Positions 1 through 6,173 of a stretch of 16,628 nucleotides of DNA are shown piece by piece; position 1 is the stretch's first letter; every line of letters starts with the position of its first letter. Under the pieces are notes generated by a model, which saw only the letters and a program-made list of their open reading frames with translations, was not told the origin of the DNA and did no database searches. Origin of the DNA: Fimiplasma intestinipullorum. GTDB taxonomy: Bacteria; Bacillota_I; Bacilli_A; Erysipelotrichales; Coprobacillaceae. A program made the position numbers and the translations under genes. The stretch spans positions 1 through 16,628 of the forward strand of contig DVMJ01000005.1 of the NCBI GenBank assembly GCA_018715065.1, read 5' to 3'.

Positions 1-19
1 AAAAATCAACCTAAAGAAT

Positions 20-57
20 GCATCTTGAGACCAGTGGAAGATAAAAGATGTTTTTTT
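20..57 (+). terminator. Possible terminator of a plus-strand gene left of the window
   Basis: A GCATCTT/AAGATG stem (about 20-26 with 45-50) is followed directly by seven T residues at 51-57. The layout fits an intrinsic terminator for a plus-strand transcript arriving from outside the window. The stem is short and the loop long (about 18 nt), so this is weak. Confidence 0.35.
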
Positions 58-78
58 ATTGTCTAAAAGCTGAAAATG

Positions 79-105
79 AAAAGAGCTGAAACAAATCAAC
101 TCTTT
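79..105 (-). terminator. Probable terminator of the acetyltransferase operon
   Basis: On the minus strand a 10-bp stem (AAAGAGTTGA with TCAGCTCTTT, one G-U pair, 6-nt loop) lies 15 bases after the stop of the 121-672 gene and continues into a broken T-rich stretch. This fits an intrinsic terminator for the two-gene acetyltransferase operon, although the T-tract is interrupted. Confidence 0.5.
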
Positions 106-120
106 CAAAAAGTTATTTTG

Positions 121-672
121 TTACAGCCCCTGATTGTATAAGATCGTCATCTGTGTTTCTTCATTGGTACCAAAATGAGTCTTGTGCATCTTACGGCGAT
201 AGGGCTTAAATCCGCATTTTTCTGCAACCCGTCCAGATTGATGGTTATACATAAAATAACCAATCATTAAAAAGTCCAGGTTTTGCACATGGAATAAATA
301 ATCCACGACCGCCTGTACGGCTTCGGGCATGAGTCCTTGTCCCCAGTCATCCTTAGCCAGCACGTAACCGATCTCACGCCCCTTTTTCATAGCCAGTTCT
401 GAAAAATAATCTTCATCGTAACGTTCGATTCCTAATGAACCGATGACCTTTCCCTGATATTCCAGGGCAAAGGTCTTTTTGCCATCGATAAAATGCTGCA
501 GGATCATCCTGGACTCCTCAATATCCTTATGTGGCAGCCAACCTGCCATCTGCCCGACCCCATCGACGGATGCATAGGCATAAAAGTCTGCCAGATCATC
601 TGGCGTCCAGGGACGCAAACACAAGCGCTCTGTCTTTAAAACGACTTGGCTAATATCAATGGGTGCATTCAT
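121..672 (-). CDS. GNAT family N-acetyltransferase (RimJ/RimL-like)
   Basis: Predicted 183-residue cytoplasmic acyl-CoA-dependent acetyltransferase of the Acetyltransf_3 (RimJ/RimL/YdaF-like) type. The N-terminus has the typical strand TERLCLRPWTPDDL. The acetyl-CoA loop appears as DDWGQGLMPEA (a QGxxxEA form), followed by the N-x-x-S-x-R-V-x-E-K-C-G-F signature of helix 4 and strand 7, which is very common in this subfamily. The ATG at 672 was chosen because AAAGGAGG sits 7 bases upstream; the longer open frame to 735 has no such site and runs into the gene before it. It is the second gene of a minus-strand operon, 14 bases after the stop of another GNAT gene, so its ribosome binding site lies inside the end of that gene. 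The substrate (protein N-terminus, amino acid, antibiotic or other) cannot be read from sequence. Confidence 0.9.
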   Translation of the reverse strand: MNAPIDISQVVLKTERLCLRPWTPDDLADFYAYASVDGVGQMAGWLPHKDIEESRMILQHFIDGKKTFALEYQGKVIGSLGIERYDEDYFSELAMKKGREIGYVLAKDDWGQGLMPEAVQAVVDYLFHVQNLDFLMIGYFMYNHQSGRVAEKCGFKPYRRKMHKTHFGTNEETQMTILYNQGL

Positions 673-686
673 TTGCCTTCCTCCTT

Positions 687-1115
687 TCATTTCTCCGCTT
701 TCAAAAGGTCTTTTTCCATCCAAATGTGGGGACATCCTTCATCCTCATCGACCTCACCAAAGCCCTTGTATCCTAACTTTTCATAAAATGGAGCTGCCGT
801 GCATTGCGCATGTAAGATCATGCGTTCAGCCTGTTTTTGGGACGCATCTTTCTCTGCCGCTTCGATCAATAATGAACCCAAATGTCTGCCACGATAAGCC
901 TGCGAAACGGCGACCCGACCGATGACCCAGGTTGATGGCGTCTCTCCCTGATAGAAACGGCAGGTCCCAGCCGGTATGCCATCGACTTCGATCACCACAT
1001 GCCTGCTGATGGCATCCAGATTATCAAATTCATCCTGAAAGCCCTGCTCTTTCATAAAGACTTCTTCACGGATTCTTTTAGCTGCCTCTGGTAATTTGTC
1101 ATAAATCTGAATCAT
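687..1115 (-). CDS. GNAT family N-acetyltransferase (ElaA/YjcF-like)
   Basis: Predicted 142-residue single-domain acetyltransferase. The N-terminal half has the pattern REEVFMKEQGFQDEFD, typical of the ElaA/YjcF branch, where R-x-x-V-F-x-x-E-Q-G is strongly conserved. The acetyl-CoA loop is SQAYRGRHLGSLL (R-G-x-x-L-G), and the end EDEGCPHIWMEK matches the branch's E-x-G-x-P-H-x-x-M pattern. The ATG at 1115 is preceded by GGGAGG at a spacing of about 9. A further upstream start in the same frame would lie inside the leader hairpin and has no ribosome binding site. It is the first gene of the operon and is followed after 14 bases by a second GNAT gene. The role of the ElaA/YjcF branch is poorly known, so the substrate is left open. 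Confidence 0.9.
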   Translation of the reverse strand: MIQIYDKLPEAAKRIREEVFMKEQGFQDEFDNLDAISRHVVIEVDGIPAGTCRFYQGETPSTWVIGRVAVSQAYRGRHLGSLLIEAAEKDASQKQAERMILHAQCTAAPFYEKLGYKGFGEVDEDEGCPHIWMEKDLLKAEK

Positions 1116-1141
1116 CTGTCTCGACCTCCCTTTTAACGAAA

Positions 1142-1178
1142 AGGCATTCGTGAGTCTTTGACGACTCATGGAATGCCT
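1142..1178 (-). promoter_or_regulatory. Leader hairpin with T-tract, possible attenuator
   Basis: Between the promoter and the first acetyltransferase gene, the minus-strand leader forms GGCATTC/GAATGCC (7 bp), a small internal loop, TGAGTC/GACTCA (6 bp) and a 6-nt loop. TTTTCG follows on the minus strand. A terminator-like hairpin downstream of a promoter and upstream of the gene it serves is the layout of a transcription attenuator. On the plus strand the same stem is followed by TGTATTTTTATT, but no plus-strand gene ends here. Confidence 0.5.
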
Positions 1179-1190
1179 GTATTTTTATTA

Positions 1191-1219
1191 ATCCTAACAC
1201 TTTATCCTATGTCTGTCAA
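1191..1219 (-). promoter_or_regulatory. Sigma-A-type promoter of the acetyltransferase operon
   Basis: The minus strand shows TTGACA (1214-1219), a 17-base spacer and TAGGAT (1191-1196). Transcription would start near 1184 and give a leader of about 70 bases that contains the hairpin at 1142-1178. Confidence 0.75.
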
Positions 1220-1258
1220 TTTATGCTTGCGTCGAATTTTTTTCACTTATCTTTTATT

Positions 1259-1276
1259 TAGTTTCCAAGGAAACTA
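1259..1276. promoter_or_regulatory. Perfect palindrome, likely operator of the MarR-type regulator
   Basis: TAGTTTCC-AA-GGAAACTA is a perfect 8+8 inverted repeat with a 2-base centre. It ends 2 bases before the AGGAGG of the MarR-type gene. Size and symmetry fit a dimeric winged-helix regulator, and MarR proteins commonly bind such sites at their own promoter, so autoregulation of this gene and the permease behind it is the natural inference. Confidence 0.6.
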
Positions 1277-1293
1277 TCAGGAGGTAACCATTG

Positions 1294-1818
1294 ATGCAAC
1301 AGGACTTTATTTCTATTTTACGTTACATTACCATTCTCAGCGATAATACGGAACTGTTTTTCAGCCGCTCGTTTGAAAAACAGAATTTATCATCCAGTCG
1401 TCAGATTGCCCTATTAAAAATTGACGGGAATCCCGGCCTGACCATGTCACAATTAGGCCAGGTGACACACTATCAGAAAAGCGCGATTTCCAAGATCGTG
1501 AACGAACTGATTGAAAAAAGCTATATTACGATGACGATCGATGCTCAGGACCGGCGGATCAAACATCTTTACCCGATGCCCAAGACTGACCAGCCCATTG
1601 CTTCGATTTTAGAACTGTGTAACTGGTGGCTGGATCAGCTCTTCGAAGGCTATTCCGCGCAAGAAAGAGAAACGCTTTATCAATGCTTGATTGCTTTAGC
1701 CAGGCGCTCAAGTATCATCCTGGAAGGAGAAAAGAAAAATGCTCAAAAAAATAGCTACTTTTATTACGCTGCTGCCAACGCCCTTTTCTATTTTCCTGGC
1801 CGATGTTCGCCAGTATGA
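1294..1818 (+). CDS. MarR family transcriptional regulator (C-terminus altered by frameshift)
   Basis: Winged-helix DNA-binding regulator. Residues of about 50-100 contain the helix-turn-helix (LTMSQLGQVTHYQKSAISKIV) and the wing with the family's D-x-x-D-R-R pattern (DAQDRRIKHLYP). The ATG at 1294 lies 9 bases after AGGAGG; a TTG at 1291 is an alternative. As read, the protein has 174 residues, and its last part (from about residue 153) is not MarR sequence but the permease N-terminus read through in this frame. If the A7 run at 1745-1751 had eight A's, the frame would stop at TAG right there, giving about 153 residues, the usual MarR length. The gene is divergent from the acetyltransferase operon, carries a palindromic operator in its leader and overlaps the permease start. 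The likely role is a repressor of the permease; the ligand is unknown. Confidence 0.85.
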   Translation: MQQDFISILRYITILSDNTELFFSRSFEKQNLSSSRQIALLKIDGNPGLTMSQLGQVTHYQKSAISKIVNELIEKSYITMTIDAQDRRIKHLYPMPKTDQPIASILELCNWWLDQLFEGYSAQERETLYQCLIALARRSSIILEGEKKNAQKNSYFYYAAANALFYFPGRCSPV

Positions 1819-2889
1819 TTACGGTCTATTTGGCCGGCGAATCTTTATCCACAAGCGAAATCTCGCTTGTCACTTCTGCTTCCAGCCTTTTTGCGATTGT
1901 TACCCAACCCATCTGCGGCCTGATTGCCGATAAAATTCAATCCCCTAAGATCGTTTCGATCGGATGCGGTGCACTGGCAATCTGTACCGGTATAGCGTTC
2001 GCATCCACCCACGCGTTTATCCTGCTTTTCCTATTGAATGGGTTGGATTCTTGAACGGACTTGTGATCCTGACCGTTCGCTTAGCGACCGCCTGCCCTTA
2101 TGGCTATGGGGGTCTGTCGCGTATACCATCGGTGCACAGGTCAGCGGCATGATTTACGAAATGCTCTTTCCGCAAGCCCATTACTTTGTCTTTGCACTTA
2201 GTCTGCTGGCCATGCTTTTCTGCCTGTATCAGATGCGCGACCAAAAAGCAAGCCTGCCTAAAAAAGAGAAAATCCAGACGAAGACGATCTTCAAACACCA
2301 CTTCACCAATAAAGCCTTTCTCTATTTTGTGTTGATCTATTGCCTCTACCAGGGAGTTGCCACTTCCCAGGGCATCTACTTTCCACTCTACATGCAGGAA
2401 AATGGGGCTTCAACAGCTCTGGTTGGAACAGCTCCCTTACTGTTTTCCTTAGCCGATATTCCCATCTATCTTATCACTGATCGTCTTTTGGCACGGTTCC
2501 ATTACCGCAGCAGTCTCATTTTTGCCTGCCTCGTCGCTACCTTCCGCTTTGGCTGGTATGCCCTCTTACCCGATCCGCAATGGATCCTCTACGGATTCTT
2601 TCTGCAAAGCATTTCTAACACCTTCATTCTGATTGCCTCCGTCAAGGTAATCTTAAACCTCGTAGATGACAAATACTTGAATACCGCCTATGGCATGTTG
2701 GCCATGTTGGCCAAAGGCATCTTCCCACTATTTGTGCAGATTGGCTATGGATATCTGCTGGAATGGATTCCTGGTATCCAGGGCTATGTCATTACCTATT
2801 ATCTTTATGCCGGGGCTACGCTTCTCTGCCTGCTGCTTTGTTTCGGTATTTCCAGAGGACGAAAAAAGACAGGATCATATCAAAAATGA
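1739..2889 (+). pseudogene. MFS permease (MFS_1-like), disrupted by several frameshifts
   Basis: Multi-pass major facilitator superfamily permease, about 380 residues when reassembled across frames. From the ATG at 1739, pieces must be joined at four places: the A run 1745-1751, the T run 1791-1794, the GG at 2045-2046 and the G run 2108-2112. Adding one base at each restores a single frame. This recovers the first membrane segment (NALFYFSWPMFASMITVYL), the loop after segment 2 (GLIADK), NGLGFLNGLVILT and the segment GSVAYTIGAQVSG. From about 2110 to the stop at 2887 the frame is intact and holds the rest of the permease. At the fourth site a larger slippage loss is also possible, since relatives usually have a few more residues before L-W-G-S. 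No substrate can be assigned. The gene sits directly behind a MarR-type regulator, a layout typical of drug or metabolite exporters. Confidence 0.85.
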
Positions 2890-2902
2890 TACCTGCCTTT
2901 TG
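2862..2902. terminator. Bidirectional terminator between convergent genes
   Basis: AAAAGACAGG (2864-2873) pairs with CCTGCCTTTT (2892-2901), and an inner ATCAT/ATGAT pairing extends the stem. T-runs are present in both directions. The stop codon of the permease lies inside the hairpin, and the M20 gene ends 5 bases beyond it on the other strand. Confidence 0.8.
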
Positions 2903-2906
2903 TTTA

Positions 2907-4073
2907 TTATTGGAGAATAGATGGATCCTGCATCACTGAGGCAGCTGCCAGCGCCATCGCTTGCACGGCGACTAATAAGCTATGATCGGCGCGTGAAGTA
3001 TGCACATAGTCCAAGAAGCTTTCATGATGCGCATAAACCTTCGGAAAAGCCCCTGTATCGAGCTCACAGTAAACCGTTGGACAGCGATGGGAGACATTAC
3101 CAACATCCGTTGAACCGGTCGCATTGCCTTCCGGTTTGATAAAATGCGTGACTCCAAGACTTTCCAGACTCTTGCGTAAAAGCTGGCGCAATCCTTCATG
3201 GTACACCAGATCATCATAAGAGTTTTCAAAGAAATGATACTCCAGCTCACATCCGGTCATCAGAGCGGCACCCTTGGCACAGTTGATGATCTTTTCGGTC
3301 AGTTCTTCCAGATAAGCGCGTTTAGCGGCACGAATATAGAACTGACACTGTCCCTGATCCGGAACGACATTGCATGCCGTCCCACCTTTAGTGACAATAC
3401 CATGTACCCGCGCATCCGGTTTCATGTGTTGTCTCAGGGCATTGATTCCCGCAAATGTCAACATGACAGCATCCAAGGCATTAATGCCCTGTTCAGGATA
3501 AGCCGCTGCATGCGCTGCCTTTCCGGTAAAATCAAACTGCACGGAGTCCATCGCCAGACTCGTGACTTCGATGTTATTTTCAGCCCCTAAATGCATTTGG
3601 AAGCAGGCATCGATATCATCAAAACCCCCACGGTTAACTAAATCACATTTTCCGCCCATGGTCTCTTCAGCCGGTGTTCCAATCAAAACAACTGTTCCGG
3701 AAAGAGTGTCTTTGAGACTAGCCAGCACAGCAGCGGCTCCCAGCGTGGAAGCAGCGATCCAGTTGTGTCCACAGGCATGGCGTACCTGATCCTTGGCTGG
3801 TCCATACCCTGGCAGGGCATCGTATTCAGCCATGAAGCAGACCTTAGGCCCTTCACCTAAAACCAGCTCTGCCCGGAAGGCTGTCGCCAGATCACAATAT
3901 GGATAGGTGACTGTGAAGCCCAGTTTTTTCATCTGATCAACCAGATATTGACTGCTGACAAATTCCTGATTGCCCAGCTCTGCATGATCATAGATAAATT
4001 CTCGTACTTCGACAAATAAAGGCATCATATCCTTTGCTGTCTGAAGAATTCTTTCTCTCAATTCTGTTTTCAT
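2907..4073 (-). CDS. M20 family metallo-amidohydrolase (AbgB/HipO/DapL-like)
   Basis: Zinc-dependent amidohydrolase of peptidase family M20 (subfamily D type), 388 residues, the normal family length. Metal and catalytic positions are visible: CGHN (C101, H103), the glutamate pair GTPAEE (E136-E137), FQMHLG (H161), and the C-terminal YAHHESF segment. A dimerisation domain of about residues 175-290 starts near FTGKAAHAAAYPEQG, also conserved. No signal peptide is present, so it is cytoplasmic. Relatives cleave N-acyl amino acids, p-aminobenzoyl-glutamate or N-acetyl-diaminopimelate. It starts 10 bases after the stop of a YfcC-type carrier (ATG at 4073, AGGAGAG upstream), and both lie behind a lysine riboswitch. 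The natural inference is that it releases lysine or a lysine precursor from an acylated or peptide-bound form imported by the carrier. The exact substrate is not shown. Confidence 0.92.
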   Translation of the reverse strand: MKTELRERILQTAKDMMPLFVEVREFIYDHAELGNQEFVSSQYLVDQMKKLGFTVTYPYCDLATAFRAELVLGEGPKVCFMAEYDALPGYGPAKDQVRHACGHNWIAASTLGAAAVLASLKDTLSGTVVLIGTPAEETMGGKCDLVNRGGFDDIDACFQMHLGAENNIEVTSLAMDSVQFDFTGKAAHAAAYPEQGINALDAVMLTFAGINALRQHMKPDARVHGIVTKGGTACNVVPDQGQCQFYIRAAKRAYLEELTEKIINCAKGAALMTGCELEYHFFENSYDDLVYHEGLRQLLRKSLESLGVTHFIKPEGNATGSTDVGNVSHRCPTVYCELDTGAFPKVYAHHESFLDYVHTSRADHSLLVAVQAMALAAASVMQDPSILQ

Positions 4074-4083
4074 TTTTTCTCTC

Positions 4084-5472
4084 CTAATAACCAATCAGTA
4101 CAGCTACTGATAATAAGATGATCTCGATCACAAAACAAATCAAAAATAATGGCGTAATATAGCGATACCATTTATTGATAGGGATACGCATGATCCCACA
4201 CATCATAAAGACGGAGGTTGGCCAGAAAATATTTGAGAAGCCATCCCCTAACTGATAAGCTAAAACAGCAATCTGACGGCTGAGTCCGACCATCTCTGCA
4301 ACCGGTGCTAAGATCGGCATCGTCACTAAGGCCTGTCCGCCTCCGGATGGAATAAAGAAATTGATGACATTTTGAACAAAGAGCATGCCGATGGCACTGA
4401 AGATCCCCTGGAAATTCATCAGCATCTGACTGAGCCAGTAAACGATCGTATCGATGATCATGGCATTTTCCAGAATCGTTGGGATTGCTCTGGACAATCC
4501 AACGATCAAAGCGCCATACATCATATCTTTAGCCGCTTCGATGAAATATTCTGAAATACGACTTGGTGAAAAGCCAGAGATCAATCCGACAACAATCATC
4601 ATTAAAATAAATAAACCGGCAATCTGATCAATATACCAGCCAAGTTGAATGGTGCCGTACACCAGCATGACAACCGTCCCCACAAACAGAAGACAGCTGA
4701 TCTTCTGGACTGTCGTCATCTCGCGTTTGATCAGCTCTTCCTGCGAATCAACCTTGACTAGATCAATATCCGTTCCATATAAAATAGATTTCGTTGGATC
4801 CTTTTTAACTTTATTGGCATAATGCCAGACATAAGCGATTGCTACCGTCATATAGATCACAAAGATCAGAATACGATATTCCAGACCAGAATAAAGCGGT
4901 ACGCCCGCTACCTGCTGAGCCACACCGATCGTAAAAGGATTCAGCGTTGCACAGGCAAAGCCAACAGAAACGGCCACATAGACGATGGATCCACCTACAA
5001 TAGCATCATACCCCAAAGCGCAGGCAATGGAGATAAAGACCGGCAGAAGACCATAGGTCTCTTCGGACATGCCCATGGTTGAGCCAAGCAAGCCAAAGGT
5101 CAACATACACAATGGAATGATTAGATGAATGTTATTGCCGATCTTACGCAGCATCAGACCAATGACGGCATCAAATGTACCGTTTTTGATCAACATGTAG
5201 ACAAACGCATAGGCAAAGATAATAAAGAAAATAATTTGAGCTCCGGAAATAAAGCCTTGCTGGACGGAGACAAACACATCAAAGAAGCTGCAGCCGACGG
5301 ACTCTAAATAAGTAAAAGAGCCAGGTACAACCACTTCACGGCCTGTCTCATCCACCACACGACTAAATTCACCGGCTGGGATCACATTCGCAACGATTGC
5401 AGCCAGTACAACGATGGCAAAAATGATCACATAAGTGTGCGGCATTTTTAGTTTAAATTTGAACTTACGCAT
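4084..5472 (-). CDS. YfcC/DcuC-family membrane carrier, lysine-riboswitch controlled
   Basis: Integral membrane transporter of 462 residues in the C4-dicarboxylate anaerobic carrier-like (YfcC/DcuC) family, with about 11-12 hydrophobic segments spread over its length. The N-terminus is short and basic (MRKFKFKLKMPHTY) and leads into the first membrane helix, then the family's VIPAGEF motif. Further typical stretches are GLLGSTMGMSEET around the first re-entrant region and FIPSGGGQALVTMPILAPV and GDGFSNIFWPTS in the second half. The ATG at 5472 follows AAGGGGG with a suitable gap; the frame open to 5511 would start inside the riboswitch terminator and was rejected. It is the first gene of a two-gene operon with an M20 amidohydrolase. 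Upstream lies a lysine riboswitch, so expression should fall when lysine is abundant; uptake of lysine or a lysine derivative is the likely job. YfcC proteins are often labelled generically, so the substrate rests on the riboswitch. Confidence 0.9.
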   Translation of the reverse strand: MRKFKFKLKMPHTYVIIFAIVVLAAIVANVIPAGEFSRVVDETGREVVVPGSFTYLESVGCSFFDVFVSVQQGFISGAQIIFFIIFAYAFVYMLIKNGTFDAVIGLMLRKIGNNIHLIIPLCMLTFGLLGSTMGMSEETYGLLPVFISIACALGYDAIVGGSIVYVAVSVGFACATLNPFTIGVAQQVAGVPLYSGLEYRILIFVIYMTVAIAYVWHYANKVKKDPTKSILYGTDIDLVKVDSQEELIKREMTTVQKISCLLFVGTVVMLVYGTIQLGWYIDQIAGLFILMMIVVGLISGFSPSRISEYFIEAAKDMMYGALIVGLSRAIPTILENAMIIDTIVYWLSQMLMNFQGIFSAIGMLFVQNVINFFIPSGGGQALVTMPILAPVAEMVGLSRQIAVLAYQLGDGFSNIFWPTSVFMMCGIMRIPINKWYRYITPLFLICFVIEIILLSVAVLIGY

Positions 5473-5496
5473 TCGGTTTCCCCCTTTTCCACAACG

Positions 5497-5532
5497 AAAA
5501 AACGCCTTCACATCCTAAAACATGTAAAGACG
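5497..5532 (-). terminator. Riboswitch expression-platform terminator
   Basis: On the minus strand CGTCTTTACAT pairs with ATGTGAAGGCG (11 pairs including G-U wobbles, 8-nt loop), followed by TTTTTTCG. It lies between the lysine aptamer and the YfcC start, as expected for lysine-induced transcription termination. Confidence 0.88.
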
Positions 5533-5555
5533 CACTGAAACCGCCGCGTTCCTTA

Positions 5556-5744
5556 TATGCCTTAAGATAGTGCTCCTTTATGATTGGCAGTCATAAAGAC
5601 AGTGACATATCTCTTAAATATGCCCCCAGCCAGTGATTTGACTCACTGACTTCGGCGACTCATCCTTTCTCCTGAATTCATCGACTTTCGGTCTCCTTCA
5701 GGCTACTCTTAATCATCGCGCCTCTACCCCTTCGCATGAGGTCG
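5556..5744 (-). ncRNA. Lysine riboswitch (L-box)
   Basis: Read on the minus strand, the leader carries the L-box landmarks in order: GTAGAGGCGCGA, ATTAAGAGTA, the canonical GAGTCGCCGAAG, a CAGTGA/TCACTG hairpin, CTGG, a GGCATAT/ATATGTC stem followed by ACTGTC, a TTTATGA/TCATAAA hairpin, and GGAGCACTATC, which closes stem P1 with GGTAG. This is the order known from the Bacillus lysC leader. An intrinsic terminator lies directly downstream (5497-5532) and a good promoter directly upstream (5751-5779), so it is a transcriptional off-switch. It controls the YfcC-type carrier and the M20 amidohydrolase. Confidence 0.94.
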
Positions 5745-5750
5745 AATAAG

Positions 5751-5779
5751 ACTTTATCATAATGATAGAAAAAAATCAA
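5751..5779 (-). promoter_or_regulatory. Promoter of the lysine-riboswitch operon
   Basis: The minus strand shows TTGATT (5774-5779), a 17-base spacer and TAAAGT (5751-5756). The predicted start near 5744 is just upstream of the riboswitch P1 stem. Confidence 0.65.
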
Positions 5780-5799
5780 CCATTTTCTTCATAATACGA

Positions 5800-5827
5800 A
5801 AAGAAAGCCAGCAATTCGGCTTTCTTT
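5800..5827. terminator. Hairpin with flanking T/A tracts, possible terminator
   Basis: AAAGAAAGCC (5800-5809) and GGCTTTCTTT (5818-5827) form a 10-bp stem with an 8-nt loop, with T-rich flanks in both directions. It sits upstream of the riboswitch promoter although no gene is recognised between it and the divergent vanY-type gene. It may insulate the two transcription units or end a small unrecognised transcript. Confidence 0.5.
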
Positions 5828-5850
5828 AACGAGGGAATAAAACTGATGTC

Positions 5851-5908
5851 GATAACTTACAACTCTATTTAAAACGGGGAGGAAATAGAAGGGGATGTGT
5901 AAGTTATC
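5851..5908. other. Structured element: nested stem-loop with purine-rich loop in the 5830-5990 gap
   Basis: GATAACTTACA (5851-5861) and TGTAAGTTATC (5898-5908) are perfect 11-base complements, and CTATTT/AAATAG (5865-5870/5883-5888) pair inside. The loop holds GGGGAGG, which looks like a Shine-Dalgarno sequence on the plus strand. Nothing else recognisable lies between the riboswitch promoter and the promoter at 5995. Its function is unknown; it could be part of a small RNA or a protein-binding palindrome. Confidence 0.45.
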
Positions 5909-5994
5909 TAGTTCTATTCTTTCCCATTTCCTTATTTTTATACCTTTATGGGGTACAAAAATGCTTTTCTTAATTAAAAGAAAAAATGAAACAG

Positions 5995-6023
5995 TTTACT
6001 TTTGATTTAGATAAACGTATAAT
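5995..6023 (+). promoter_or_regulatory. Promoter of the VanY-type carboxypeptidase gene
   Basis: TTTACT (5995-6000), a 17-base spacer and a perfect TATAAT (6018-6023). Transcription would begin near 6030, leaving a 5' leader of about 140 bases in which no known riboswitch or gene was recognised. Confidence 0.75.
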
Positions 6024-6173
6024 GGAGATGAACAGAAAAGAAGACATCTATTCCCATCGTATCCACATTTTCGTTCTTCTTCGTTTGCACAACATCTGAG
6101 AAAAGGAACGATTTGTCTGATAGCATGTGATAGTTTTCTTTTCAAGAAACATACAAAAATTAGAGGTGAAAAG

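Noticed and set aside
3198..3590. A 130-codon plus-strand frame inside the M20 gene.
   Set aside because: It lies opposite a well-supported enzyme with all catalytic motifs and has no ribosome site or recognisable protein features.
5473..5760. A T-box leader upstream of the YfcC gene.
   Set aside because: The landmark order (GTAGAGGCGCGA, GAGTCGCCGAAG, GGAGCACTATC) is that of the lysine riboswitch, and a T-box sequence (AGGGTGGNACCGCG) is absent.
5895..6005. A 36-codon plus-strand frame starting inside the right arm of the 5851-5908 stem-loop, with GGGGAGG upstream.
   Set aside because: The GGAGG is 12 bases from the ATG and the nearer AAGGGG touches it. The composition is that of AT-rich non-coding sequence, and it ends on the next promoter. 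Kept only as a remark within the structural finding.
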